DNA from: Tilletiopsis washingtonensis
Taxonomy: Eukaryota; Basidiomycota; Exobasidiomycetes; Entylomatales
Direction of reading: 5' to 3'
NCBI RefSeq assembly: GCF_003144115.1
Contig: NW_020312020.1
Location: 62,001-126,000, forward strand
DNA: 64,000 nt
The notes beneath the pieces were generated by a model that was given only the letters and a program-made list of their open reading frames with translations, searched no databases and was not told the DNA's origin. How positions within the stretch are numbered: position 1 is the first letter of the stretch; every line of letters begins with the position of its first letter. The translations under genes and the position numbers were made by a program. Shown in pieces: positions 40,101 to 52,597 of this stretch.

Positions 40101-43100
40101 ATCTCAGGCTCGCGGCCCGGTCGGCCAGCCTCGCCTGCCGCGCCAAACGCATCGCCTGCCACGACCTCCTCGGCCCTCGAGCCCCGCTCAGCCGCGACTG
40201 GCTCTGCGTTCGCGCCGCTTCTTGCGATGCCGCCCAGTCCTCAAGTCAGCCGCAAGCCTCTCGCGCGCACAGATCGAGGCAAGGCGCGGGACCTGTACGA
40301 TGTGCCAGACCTTGGACGACCATTCGGTGCGTACACGCGCTCGGCAGATAACCAGCAGCTACTGATGCCTTCTTCGCACGCAGATCCCACTGCACACCCT
40401 GCGCCGTGGATCTCGAGTTCGCAAGAAGTGCGCCAGCGGCCTCCGAAGAGCCTGTCGCCTGTCATTCCTAGACGGCCTGGCTCTTCGCAAGGCGCCGATG
40501 GCGCGACCAGCAGCAGCCAGACGATGGCCGTTCGCGGCCGGGCATCGTTCGCGCTGCCCTCTGGCGACGGCCGAATGATGCCGACTCGCGGACAGCCGAC
40601 GACTGGCATCGACGAGTACGCTCGGATCATCGTGCAGTCGCGCAATGCGAAGATGCAGAAGTGGCGCGCCCCCTCGCGCAACCCGCTCTCGCCTCCGCCT
40701 TCAAGTGCCGGCGCGCGCACGCCGCTACAGCGCGCGCAGACGGACACTGCGGGCCTGACCCTTGCCGACGCGCAGGCAGGGCTCGGCATTGCCGGCTCGA
40801 GCAGCCCGCCCATGCGCCTGCTCCGCCGCGAGACCACACTCGGACTCCTGGGCCCGCAAGGCTTCATGAGAGCTCGGCATGCGTCCGGCAGCCGAGGCAC
40901 ATCTCCTGCTCCATCGCCTCTCAGCTCGCCAGTGCCCGACAGCGACGATCTGCCCGACGACAGCGCTGTCGCGGGCGAAGGATCGCGCGAGATCGAGTGG
41001 GTCGACTGGCTGGACGAGTACCGCCGGATGAAGGAGGCCAAGCTTCGCTCGGAGCAGGAGGAGGCAGCTGACTCGCCGAAGCTCCGGAGCGTCGAGCCGA
41101 TTGAGTCCGCGACGGCGTCAAGCGACATCGACGAGCTCGATGCGCCGCAGCGCCGCTCGGAGGACATCCTCAATCGCTCCGCTCGCAGCGGCCTGTCCGC
41201 TGCGCTGGGCATCACTGAGGCTCGCTCTCCTGGCCTCTCTACCTCGCTCGGCACCGACCTGCGCCAATATGAGCGGCCGCGCCGGCCATCAGAAGCGCCG
41301 CGCTACCAGCGACAGCGCTACGAGGTCGCGCGGAGCTCCTCGTCGTCGCAGCTCGGCCAAGGGCTCGACGAGTATGCGCCCTTTGCCAGCAGCAGCTACG
41401 CGCCGCCCATCCGGCGCACGAGCCTGTTCCCTGACAAGCCGCGCAATCTCTCGCTCTCGCCCATCACGTCTCGCATCACGAGCACCGGCTCGCAGCAGTC
41501 GCAGGCGAGCGCCTCTGGCCGCCGGCGGAAGAATTTGGGCGGCAAGATCGAGGCCTGGTGGGGCGCCGTCAAGTCTGGCTTTGGTGGATCACCAGCCTCG
41601 ATGTCGTCGCCGCGATCCAGCGCGGGCTTTGAGGGCCAGCGCAGCGGCTCGCTCCGGCGGCCCAGTGCGTCAGTCGCCGCTGGCTTCGCAGCCGGCACGG
41701 CCGCCGGCTTCAATTCGCACGTCCGCAGTCAGACTAACAACCACCAGTCGGTGGCGCCCTCGTCGAACTCAATTCACACCCTTCGAGCCACCTCGTCGGC
41801 GCAGAACCTCAAGCAGGCGCCTCTGCCCGGCAAGCGTGTGTCTGGCAACACGAGTCGCGCCGCAAGCCGGTCGTCTTCGGTCTCTGGCCATGCAGACGAC
41901 AGCGCAGAGCTTGGCAGCAAGCGGAAGGGCCCAAAGCTCTCGCTCAACATCGACAAGGGCCTCAGCTCGTTCGACGCTGGTGCGTTTGAGGGTCTCGCTG
42001 GCAGCAGCGCTCGTGACAGCGGGCCCTCGGCGAGCTCGTCTGGGCCTGCGTCGGGCCAGCAAGTCGACAGCCGGCGTCCATCGGATCGCTCATTCAGTAG
42101 TGACGTGCCCACCTCGCCGAAAGACACGCGTCGCCTGTCCGACGCATGGGAGCAGCGGCGAGGCTCGGACACGGCCGCTGCAAGCGACGGGGCCGCCAGA
42201 CGCGCTGTCGACGGCACGGTGCAGCAGCGCACACACGGCAGCCAATCCGAGCGGTCCGATTCTGGCAAAGGGCCCGGCCATTCCGGCATGCAGGCCTCGA
42301 GCAAGGAGACCACCATCAACTCCATCCGGCAGCACATCCGGCATCGTCTGGCAGCGTCGAAGGAGAGCTGCGACAAGGAGCTGCGACGCATCGTGCAGGC
42401 GGTCAACTCCTTCGTGGAGGAGGCGATGCAAGCCCGCCAGGAGCAGCAGCAGCTCGAGAGCGGCACGGACACGGAGCCGGAGGACAGCGCGCTCTTCGGC
42501 GTCAACGCAGACAGCCTCGCACTGGGCCTGAGCGCCAGCATGACGACGGAGCCGAACAGCCGCGGGCCACAGCTCGCCCAGATCTCGCGCGACAGCAGCG
42601 TGCACTCCATGCTCGGCAGCTCGGCCTCGTCTGCGCTGCAGAGCGAGCAGTCTGACAGCTTTGATCCTGATCAGACGCCGCAGGGTGAGTCGTTGCGCTC
42701 TGAGCATCGCGAGTCTCCTCAACTGACCGCAATCTCTTGACCAGCTGCGCTCGAGCCGCTGGAGGCACCTACACCGCGCCGCCCATCAGCCCTGGCTGAC
42801 ACCACTTCGACGCTCGGCGAGTATAAGCTGTCGCCTCCACCAGCTCGTGCGGCCGCTGGTCCTGTGAGCGGCGGCCCGTCGCCGTCTTGCGGCGAGCTGC
42901 TCGCCGGCACTCCGTCGGCGCCTCCGCGCGTGCTGCCGTACCGTGCCATCTCGCGGGCGCGCTCACGCGAGATGATGCGCTCCGTCTCGGGCTCCCGCTC
43001 GACGTCGCGCTCGCACTCGCCCATGCCCGGCGGCACCGGCATGACGGACTCGCCGCAGTTCTCGCCCGCCAGACGCACGCGACCGCTGCCCACCGAGGAC

Positions 43101-46100
43101 GCGCCGTTCGAACCGTGGATTCCAGCGCTGCAGGACATCGTCTGCGTGGCGATGGACGTCATCGACACCTCCATCTCCGCGCTCGCTGCCCGCTCGGGCG
43201 CGTGCTCAGAGGTGATCAGCCACGTGCAGACCATCGGCCGCGCCTGGGACGAGCAGCCCGAGTGGCCTGGACGCGGGTGGTACGTGCGCCTCCTGCTGGC
43301 GGTCGCCGGCCTCAGCAGAGTCGTGGAGTGGTGGGAGGCCGAGAAGGGCTTCTGGAATTTCGAGGACGAGGATGAGCTGCAGGGCGGCGAGGCGATCCGC
43401 TTCATCATGGGCGACCACGAGCAGCACGTTGCCCAGCCCGGCTCGGGCAGCCTGGCGGCCTCGACGGGCATGCCGAGTCCGGTGCGCGCACGCGGCTTGC
43501 CGCTGCCGCCGTCGGCGCTCAGCAGTGGCACCAGCTCGCCTGCTCTGGAGCCGCAAGGCAGCAGGCGCGTGGTCTCGGAGGGTGACCGCTCTCGCCTCGT
43601 CGCGGTGCAGGCTGCAGAGGCTGCGGAGGCGGATGCAGCAGGGTCCAAGCTCGCGCCAGTCGAGGAGTCACAAGCACAGCCCAGCAAGTCGACACAGGAG
43701 GGCATCAACGTGCTCATGGAGCTGAGCCTCGACGGCGAGCGCTTGCTGTACCTCAGTCCGGCTTGGCGCACGGTCGTGGGGTGAGTCAAGCAGGACCGCT
43801 TTCTTCCTCCCACAGCTGGACTCACACTCTCATGCCTTGCAGCACGGATCCGAACGAGCTCTTCGACCGGCCCATTGCCGACTTCCTCGCGCCGGGCGAC
43901 GCATCCACCTTCGCAGAAGCGATGGAGCAGCTGCAGGCGAACGATGCGCACACCGTCGAGGTGGCCTTCCGCCTGCAGGTCGACCGCTCCGTCGTCGCCG
44001 ACGCCGATGTCGAGTCTGAAGAGCAGGACGAGGCCGGCGACGCAGTGCTCTACTTCCAAGAGATGGAGGGCAAGGGCATGCTCATGCGCGACCGCCAGTC
44101 TGGCGCTGCGTCGCACGTCATGTGGGTCTTCAAGCCCACGAGCACGCCCGAGCCCGAGGCGGAGCTGCTGCCGGGACAGCAGCGCGTCGCAGCCGATGCC
44201 GGCGAGCCGCCAGTCGTGGCAGGCCCTGTCGCCGCAATCTCCACCGAAGCTCTGCTCTGCCGCATCTGCGAGCGCGACGTGCCGGCCTGGTTCTTCGAGA
44301 AGCACTCAGAGATCTGCAACGAAGTGCACCGCCTCGAGATGGAGATTGGCGAGTGCAACGAGACGCTGGCCGAGCTGCGCCGCGTGGTCAAGGGTCTCGA
44401 TCGCAGCGTCGAAGGACTGGACGAGGCGGCCGACACAGACGCACCCGAGTACAGAGGCGTCGCGCTGACCACGCCGCCGCCCTCTTCTGAGCCGCCGTCC
44501 GCTCTCGAGGCCGTCAACCGCTCCATCTCGCCCCGCCACCCGCACGCCGCGAACGTGCGCAAGCAGCATCTCCGCGCCCTCGAGGCCTTCGCCGAGGTGC
44601 TCAAGGTGGCAATCTCCATCTCGACGCCGGCTGTCAAGGAGGACACAGCGGAGCAGCCCATCGAGCGCCAGCGTCTCTTGTCCCCCGACTCGGAAGGCAA
44701 GGTTGTCCAGGTGCGCGCGTGGAAGCGTCCCGTCATCGAAGACGCTGCACTCGAGATGCTGGCGGGCGACATCGAGTCGGCGACGCGCAGCAAGCTCAGC
44801 GCGGTGAACCGCATGCTCAACACCATCATCTACGTCGAGACGGTGCGCCAAGAGTGGGAGGCGCGCGTCGAGGCCGCCCTTGCCGCCGCCAGCTCCTCTG
44901 GTGGCTCGACTGGCTCGCCCGAGGAGGACGTCGAGGAGCTAGAGGAGCTTGCCGATGACGACGCCGGCGAGATGGAGGAGCGCGGCGATCTGTCCACCGC
45001 CATGGAGCTGTCTGAGCCAGAGGAGGGCGACACGTCCGGCATTCTTCTGGAGCCCGACGAGCGCGAGCCTCTCCCTCCCTCAGTCGCGCCATCGGCGACT
45101 GGGCGGGGCGATGGTGTCGAGGACGAGGACGACATTCCCGGCGTCGAGAGCCACATGGGCGGCTCCGCTGCCGCCGATCTGTCGCCCATCCCGATCCCGC
45201 GCGCGCCGGCGCCCCGGCCTGTGGGCGCACCCGACGCTGCGAGCAGCAAGGAGATGCGCCGCGCCGGCTCGGGGAGCAAGGAAGCGGTGCCGCCGGCCAG
45301 CAGCCTCTCGGCCGCGGCTCCCGTCTCGTCCATCCAGGCGCGCCGCGCATCCCTGCTGGCGGCGTCTACCGACCGCTCGCTCCTGTCCACTCCGCCGCTC
45401 TCGCCGCGCCAGCCACCGGAGCTGAGCACGAGCGCCCTCAAGAGCCGCCGCGTGTCCGTCTCGCACCGCCACAGCCCTCACCTCAGCGGCTCCCTGACGC
45501 TCTCGCCGCGCCTGCCGCCCATGGCGCCCTCGTCGCGGCCGACGGCCTCGTCGATCAAGGACTTTGACATCATCAAGCCGATCAGCAAGGGTGCCTTCGG
45601 CTCCGTGTTCCTCGCCAAGAAGCGCACGACGGGCGACTACTACGCCATCAAGGTGCTCAAGAAGTCGGACATGATCGCGAAGAACCAGATCACCAACGTC
45701 AAGGCCGAACGCATGATCCTCATGACGCAGACGCAGTCGCCCTTCGTCGTCAAGCTCTTCTTCACCTTCCAGAGCGCCGAGTACCTCTACCTCGTCATGG
45801 AGTACCTGCCCGGCGGCGACTGTGCCTCGCTCTGCAAGGCGCTCGGCGGCCTGCCCGAGGACTGGGCGCGGCAGTTCGTCGCCGAGGTCGTCGTTGGCCT
45901 CGAGCAGCTTCACGAGAAGGGCGTCGTGCATCGCGACATGAAGCCTGACAACCTGCTCATCGACCAGAAGGGCCACATCAAGCTCACGGACTTCGGTCTG
46001 TCGAAGTACGGACTGCTCGGGCGCCAGACGCGCCAGCACGCCGGCGCATCCGGCCAGCGACAGAGCGTGCAGGGCGAGAACAAGTCCGAGGCTGGTCCCA

Positions 46101-48309
46101 CAGGCTCAACCGCTGGCTCGCCCGCGCCCAGCTCTGCCGGCTCACTGGGAACGCCCATGAGTCGCGCTGGCTCGCAGGGCAACGCTTCCTCGACGTGGCG
46201 CGACTCGTCCGCCGTCGGCGTGCCCGTGACACCAGGCCTCGCCGGCGTGATGCAGGCGCAGACGTTCTACACTGGCCCACAGCGCGGCCGCCTCGTAAGC
46301 TCCTCGACAGACGCCAGCGAGTCAAGCAGCTCCGAGCACGCCCTGTCGGTCTCCGCCTCGACGTCGGCGCCAGGCGGCGGCAAGCAGAAGCTCGTGCCTG
46401 TGCCTGCGACTGCGTTGCTCGACAGCCCCGGCCAGCTGTTCGGCTCGAGCGTCCTTGCCGACGCCGCCGCTGCGCCGCATGCGCCCTCGAACTCGGGCGC
46501 CCAGCTCAAGAAGTTCGTGGGCACGCCCGACTATCTGGCGCCGGAGAGCATCCTCGGCATTGGCATGGACGACATGGCCGTCGACTGGTGGGCCCTCGGC
46601 GTGATCCTGTACGAGTTCCTCTACGGCTATCCGCCGTTCCACGCCGACGCGCCCGAGAAGGTCTTTGACAACATCCTCTCGCGCAACATCGACTGGGAGG
46701 AGGGCGCGATGGACATCTCGCCCGAGGCGCGCGACCTCATGGAGTGCCTCATGTGCACCGACCCAAAGACGCGCCTCGGCACGCAAGGCGCCGACGAGAT
46801 CAAGCAGCATCCCTTCTTCGAGGGCATCGACTGGAACAACGTGGCCGACGGCGAGGGTCCGTTCGTTCCGCAGGTTACCGACCCCGAGTCGACCGACTAC
46901 TTCGACCTGCGCGGCGCCGTGCACCAGGAGTTCGCCAACGACTCGCAGGTCTCGTCGCGCAGCGAGTTCGCCAAGGCCATCGAGGGCTCCAAGCGCCACC
47001 GCATCGATATGAGCCGTCCTGCATCGCGGCTGCGCAACCGCCTCGCCGAGCGCATCAAGCACGAGCAGCAGGCGACCGACGAGTTTGGCTCGTTCAGCTA
47101 CAAGAACCTGCCGGTGCTCAAGCAGGCCAACGACGAGGTCATCCGCAAGATGCGCAACGACCAGATGCCGCCGCTCGCGCACACGCTCGAGCAGCCGCTA
47201 ATTCATGCGCGCCATCGTAGCCTCTCAGGCAAGGCCGGCGGGCGTGGCGGCGGTAGCAGCGGGCGTCTCTCCGGAGTTCCTGGCGGACCGCCGTCGCCCT
47301 CGACATCGGTCTCCTCGCAGAGCTCCGTGCCCTCTCGGTCGACGGCACCAACGTCGCCGTCCGGAGTGGGAGGCGTGGGCAGCAGCAGCAGAGCGCACCA
47401 CAAGCGCATGCCTTCGGAACTGCCGGGCACTGTGGCGCCGTCAACCCCTCCCGTCGCGCCGTCGGCTGCCAGCGCCGCAAGCATGGAGCGCCGCCGCTCG
47501 CACCTGGCGGAGAGCAGCGATGCAGGGGTAATGCGGCGTAGCTCCATGCCGGTGCGTCTGCGGACCACATCGCTGAGCAGTCCGGATCGTCCTGGGCTGC
47601 CGAGCAACTGGAGAGAGGCGCGCCGCCAGGCCGAGCTCGCCGTCGAGCCGTCAGGCCTCGGTAGCAGCGTCGACACCCTGCCGCATCAGCCGCCGTCCAC
47701 GTCGACGTCTGCCGTGCCGGAGCAAGTGCACTGCCTCATCGCCGAGGACAACCCGATCTCCATGCGCATGCTCGAGACGATCCTCGCTAAGCTCGGCTGC
47801 CAGTGCACCTCGGTGCGCAACGGCGCAGAGGCCGTGCGCCTGGCCATGGGCGACACCAAGTACGCCGTGCTGTTCGTCGACGTGTCCCTTCCCATTGGTT
47901 AGTGTCTCTCGTGCTTCTGAAAGCGGCAGCAAGCTGACTTGACGCTCGCTCAGTCAACGGCCAGGACGTCGCGCGCATGGTCAAGTCGACGCGCAACGTC
48001 AACTCCCTCACGCCCATCGTCGCGCTGGCATCGTTCGACCGCGACTCGGGCCTCGACGCCTCGCGGAGTATCTTTGATGCCGTGCTCGCCAAGCCGCTCG
48101 AGCGCTCAGACGTCTGCGCCATCCTGCCGCGCCTCGGCTTCATCTCGCAGGCGCCGCCGCGCCGCTCGGCCGGCAGCCTGTCGGGCCCCTCGAGCGGCCA
48201 GGACGGCCCGCGGTCCGACGAGGCGGCGCCGAGCAGCGACACCGCAGCCGGCACGGAGCCAGCCTCGGCGCCCGTCGGTGACTCTTCGCGGCGCGGCAGC
48301 AGAGACTGA
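37104..48309 (+). CDS. RIM15: RIM15-type PAS/AGC kinase with receiver domain
   Basis: A very large (about 3,653-residue) Rim15/Cek1/Ppk18-family kinase, a nutrient-signalling kinase downstream of PKA and TORC1 that drives quiescence through endosulfine phosphorylation. Exons: 37104-37803, 37870-42684, 42745-43780, 43843-47897, 47954-48309. Residues 1 to about 2000 are Ser/Pro-rich and apparently disordered. A PAS-like region spans about 2150-2310 (LYLSPAWRTVVGTDPNELFD). A C2HC finger follows (CRICERDVPAWFFEKHSEIC, about 2323). The kinase (about 2757-3219) shows ISKGAFGSVFLAKK, HRDMKPDNLL, DFGLSKYG, then a roughly 165-residue insertion before GTPDYLAPES. The receiver (about 3477-3590) has AEDNPISMRMLE, the phospho-acceptor Asp in VLFVDVSL and Lys in LAKPLE. 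Yeast Rim15 is 1,770 residues, so the N-terminus is strongly expanded. The intron at 37804-37869 is 66 nt and stop-free, so retention keeps frame. The ATG at 37104 was preferred; the frame is open a little further upstream. Confidence 0.94.
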
Positions 48310-48497
48310 AGCCTGCGCCTGCTCCTCTCCTTTCCCTTCCCTATCTAACGACTCTCCGCGCAACGCCTGCGCGCATGCATCTCCTCACGAACGCTCAAGC
48401 CATCGCTGTAGACCCTTCTCACTGCTACCCGCTAACTTCGACGCGACATAATGCAGACAGATTGATCAGAGGAGCGACGTGTGCATTGCGGCGCCGG

Positions 48498-51400
48498 TCA
48501 CCACGTGCGAGCGTGCGTCGGGCAGGCCTTGCCGCGGCTGAACCACGAGTCGATGCACGCGCGGTGGAAGTAGCAGAGGCAGGGCTGAGGGCGCAGCGTG
48601 TAAGCGGCAGCAGAGCGAAGGTGGGCGCAGAGGTGCGACGTACCAGACGGGCGATGATCATGCCGGGCAGCAGGTCCTCGAGGCAGATTACGCACTCCTT
48701 GCCGACGATGGGTCCCGTATCCGGCAGCTTGTAGACCAGGTAGCGTCCGCCCTGCAGCGATCCTCCGCCGCCCGTCTCGAGACACGCCTGCAAAGAGCGG
48801 CTGTGAGCATGCAGCTTCGCAGCGCTCGGGCGAAAGCGAACTCACCCTGACATGCTCCTCCTGTGTGATCGAGTCGCCAAGCGTGGCCAGAGTGGTGCTG
48901 CAGACTGGGCACTCATTGAGCTCGCTGGCGCGGGAGCTGACGTCGCTCATCGACGACGGCAAGTCGCTCTCGGTGTGGCTGCTCGGCAGCTGCGACAGCA
49001 ACGAGCGCACGGCGGTGCCGGGCGGCAGCTGCCGGTCCGCATTGCAGGCGTTGCAGATGCGTGTCGGGCCACTGCTCTCTGTGATGAGCATTTCTGGCAT
49101 GGCCGGGTCGATGACGAGCTCCGCAGCGGAGAGGTGCACGCGATGCGACGAGCACCGATCGCATCGGATCTGGCCGCAGCGGCGGCAGTGGTGCTTGCGC
49201 ACGAAGAAGGTGAAGCGCCGCTGGCAGTCTGGGCACTCCGACGCAGTGTCGTCGCTCTGCCATGTCGGCACGAGGTTCTGCTCGCGCAGCGTCGCGGCGC
49301 CGACGGGCTGCGAGAAGCGGTTCGGCACCTCATGCGTCGGCACACGGAACTCGCTCGCGGCTGCCAGATCCGCGCTGCGCATGGCTGCAAAGCTGACGCC
49401 GGCCTCTGAAGGGGCTGCCGCGCCAAAGGCAGACGCGCTGCTGCCGACGCGGACGGGCGGGCCGGGACGCACAGCAGCGCTCGAGGTCTGGTTGAGCCCG
49501 ATGCGCGTGATGACCGACTGGCCGTCATCCTTGTAGGAGTTGGGGTAGATGAACTCCTCTGCGTCGCTGTCCTCGTCCTCGCTGCCCTCCTCCTCGATGC
49601 CGATGGCCTGGCGCAGCTGGCCGAGCTGCAGCGTGTACTCTTTCAGCATGTCCTCGGCGCGGCTTTGCCGATCCGAATCAGCATCGCTGAATGCAGAGCC
49701 ACGCAGCTCGCTGATCGCCAGATCAAGGCGCGCTATGCGGCGCCGCAGCTCGTCTGCTCCTTCGCCCATGGCGTCTGCGGGCGTCGAGCCAGAGGCAGCG
49801 CCGAGGCCAGCTAACGCGCGAGCGCGAGCGACGTAGTCGGCGGACGGGCCGAGAGAGGCGGCTGCTTCTCGGGCCTCTTGTTCGGCAGCGACAACGCTCG
49901 AAGGCTTGAGGCTTGCGCCGGGTTCAGCGTAGGCCGCACTAGAGTACTGTGCAATCTCGGCAGCCTCGAGCTCGTCGCCAAAGTCGATGTCGAGGCGCCG
50001 CCGGATCACACGGACCCAGCGGCGCCGCCGCACCCAGCCGGTAGGCACAGCCTCTTGCTCGCCGCCAACGCCGTTGACCGACGTCTGGCCGGGACCAGGC
50101 AGCGCTCCGCCAGTGATGGCACGCGTGACACTCGAGCCTAGCCCGCGGCCTTCCAGGAGACGGGCGAGCGGCGGCGGCACTGCAGCGCTCCAGCGCTCGT
50201 CGGGCGCGTCGAAGGACTGGGCGTATTGCCAGCCGTCGTGGGCGTCGACGAGCGGGTGCGTCAGGTCCGGCTGCCAGTCTGACAGCCAGAAGTGGCATCG
50301 CTCTCCGTTCGGCATCTCGCGCTCCAGCGAGGAGGATCCCGAGGCGCGCCGGTCGAGCACGCTCTGAGGCGTAGGGGTGCTGCCGAGCTCGCTCTCGCCG
50401 AGACCTTGCGCGGCATGCCTGCGGGCGTTCGCGGCCGCGATCTGGGCGGCCCGAGTCGGAAGCACGAGCTTGTACGGGTTCTCGCGAAGCGGCAGGCCGA
50501 CGTCTTCGCGGCGCATGGGCGCATTGCGCGTGCGGCTGGTCGACAGCGGGCCAGGCGGCATCGTGCCGGGAGCCCGTCTGTCTGGCTTGTGCGGCCGTCC
50601 GGCGCTTGTGCCGCTCCAGCGCGGCTTGCCGCCGTGCACGGCGAGCGTAGAAAGTCGCATGTCGAGACGCTGGTTCTCGTGCAGAATGACGGGCACTGTC
50701 GAGTGCAGCCGCAGCGGGTTGTACGCCTGCTGGATGGCGCTTGCGCGAGTCTGCCGGGCGTCGCCGGAGCCGGTGGCGTGCGAGAGGCGCAGCGCGGCCC
50801 AGCGTTCGGCCTCGTACTTCTCGAGCACCTCGCAGACGTACGTCTCGAACGTCGCAGCGGCAATGTCGTACGCAGTCTCGCCGGCAGTGTTGCGTGCAAA
50901 GGGATCGGCCTGCGACTTGGTGCAGAGATAGCGCACGACGGTGACGTGGCCGCCGGCAGCTGCGTTCATAAGCGGCGTCCACTCGCCGCGCCCTCCCTTG
51001 GCATCAACAATCGCTTCGGCGTTCTCGCACAGCACGCGCACGATGTCGAGGTAGCCACGCGCACAGGCATTGTGCAGCGGCGTCCAGCCATCGAAGTCGA
51101 CGGCGTTCGCCGATGCTCCGCGCGACAGGAGGAAGGTGAGAGCAGGCAGGCGGCCGGCGAGAGCCGCTTTGTGCAGCGCAGTCTGTGCACGCGTGTGAGC
51201 AATGCTGGCACGCAGCAAACGGACACTCAGCTGCGACTCACCTCGCCCTCTTTGTCCTCGAGCTCCACCAAAGCACCAGCCTCCTCAATCAGCCACCTGA
51301 CGATGTCTGCCTTGCCCTCTCGCGCGGCGTAATGTAGCGGAACAAGGCCGGAGTTGGGCCCTGGCTCATTCGCGAGCACGAAGCTGGAGTGCCCATCGGC

Positions 51401-52114
51401 AGAGGCCTGGGCGAAGAACGCCTCAAGCGCCGAGAGCGGCCCAGTCGTCGAGAGCGATGCGAGCGTAGCGTGGTCCAGCGGCACCTCTGGCTGTGCAGGG
51501 GCGGCTGGCTCGAGTGGGGCAGTGTCTGCACCGCGGCTCGTCTCGGCGTCTTCTGCGACGGGCGCTGCGACAGCAGGGACAGGCTCCTCGCTCTCCTCGG
51601 CCTCGGCAGCTCCAGGATAGACGAAGGCCTCCTCGTCATCATCGTCCTCCTCCGCGTTGTACTCATCGTCTGGCCGCTCGCCTGCTGTCTCTTCCGCCAC
51701 CGGGCTGGGATCGAGCACATCTCCTTGAGCCTCTGCGTGGGTGGCAGACGCTTGCGCGTCGGTCTCCGGAGCCGGGAGTGCGGTGTCGCCGGCACTGAAG
51801 GTCAAAGCCGTGGGCGTGCTGGCGTCGGCGCTGTCGTCGAGCGGCCGTTCGGGCAACGAAGATGCTGGCGGCAGATCTGGCGCGGCGACAGATGCGGCAT
51901 CGCTTGCTGCGCCAGCTGTACTGCCTTCAAGAGGCAGCACAGGCTTATCGGCGGGCAGCAGAGGCGGCGGCGTCGAGACGCGAATGTGGTCGGCCCACGG
52001 GTCCTCGCCGCTGCAGGGCGCAGGGTCAGCAGACGCACGACTCGCCAGGCGACCGGCCGGGCTACCGACGGATCTTCACAGAGCCCTGAACATCGCGCCT
52101 ACTCACTCGGCCAT
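48498..52114 (-). CDS. Ankyrin-DysF-FYVE-RING protein (putative endosomal E3 ligase)
   Basis: A 1,114-residue multidomain protein. Exons on the minus strand: 52107-52114 (8 nt, ATG GCC GA), 51242-52010, 48846-51182, 48644-48787, 48498-48584. An acidic Ala/Glu/Pro-rich region precedes ankyrin repeats at about 225-385 (GLVPLHYAAREGKADIVRWL, DGWTPLHNACARGYLDIVRV). A DysF/peroxin-type region lies at about 550-645 (CHFWLSDWQPDLTHPLVDAH, then TGWVRRRRWVRVIRRR). The FYVE finger at about 896-976 has ECPDCQRRF, RKHHCRRCGQIRCDRCSSHR and RICNACNADR; FYVE fingers bind PI3P. A C-terminal RING starts CVICLED and ends FHRACIDSWFSRGKACPTH, where the final ligand appears to be His. FYVE plus RING recalls yeast Pib1, an endosomal/vacuolar ubiquitin ligase; the added ankyrin and DysF parts are unusual. 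The 8-nt first exon is inferred from GTGAGT directly after ATGGCCGA and a clean join to CGGCGAGGAC. Confidence 0.88.
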
Positions 52115-52597
52115 GGTGCGCGACTGACCGCTGGAAGCGCAGCGGTCTCAGAAGTCAGAAGAGTGTCGCGTGCGTGAGGCGGTGCAGCTCGCCGGGCGCA
52201 GGGGTGCGCGGGCCACGAGGTATAGGTGTGTCAGGAGGTGCGTGCTTGAGTGTGGGCCAGTGCAGGCTGGTGCTGGGTAATAGAGAATAGGACGATGTCG
52301 AGGGGAGCGAGAGGAGCAGAGGCAAGCCTCGAGCAGCAGCTGGCGCCGTGCGAAGTGTTCTTTGGCCGCAGCGCCGCGCGGCTAAAGTGCTCGTGCGCCG
52401 CGCAGCGGAACGAACGGACGTCGTGCCGTGCCGCCGTGCCTCGAACCGCGAGCATCACTCTGTCACATCTGCATCGGGCGCCGCAGCGGCGCATCCTCCC
52501 TTTGTACCACACCAGGCAACACCAGCCGTAACACACTCTCAGCGGCGTCACGCCAACATGGGCTGCAGTGCTATGATTGCACGCCCGTCTGGCCGCA
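52115..52597. other. Intergenic region upstream of the ankyrin-FYVE-RING gene
   Basis: 483 bp between two minus-strand genes: the promoter of the ankyrin-FYVE-RING gene and the 3' side of the alpha-xylosidase. No gene or clear motif was recognised. Confidence 0.45.

Noticed and set aside
37964-44305. Several long minus-strand open frames opposite RIM15
   Set aside because: Stops are rare on the opposite strand of GC-rich Ser/Pro codons. None resembles a protein family, while the plus strand carries PAS, kinase and receiver domains.
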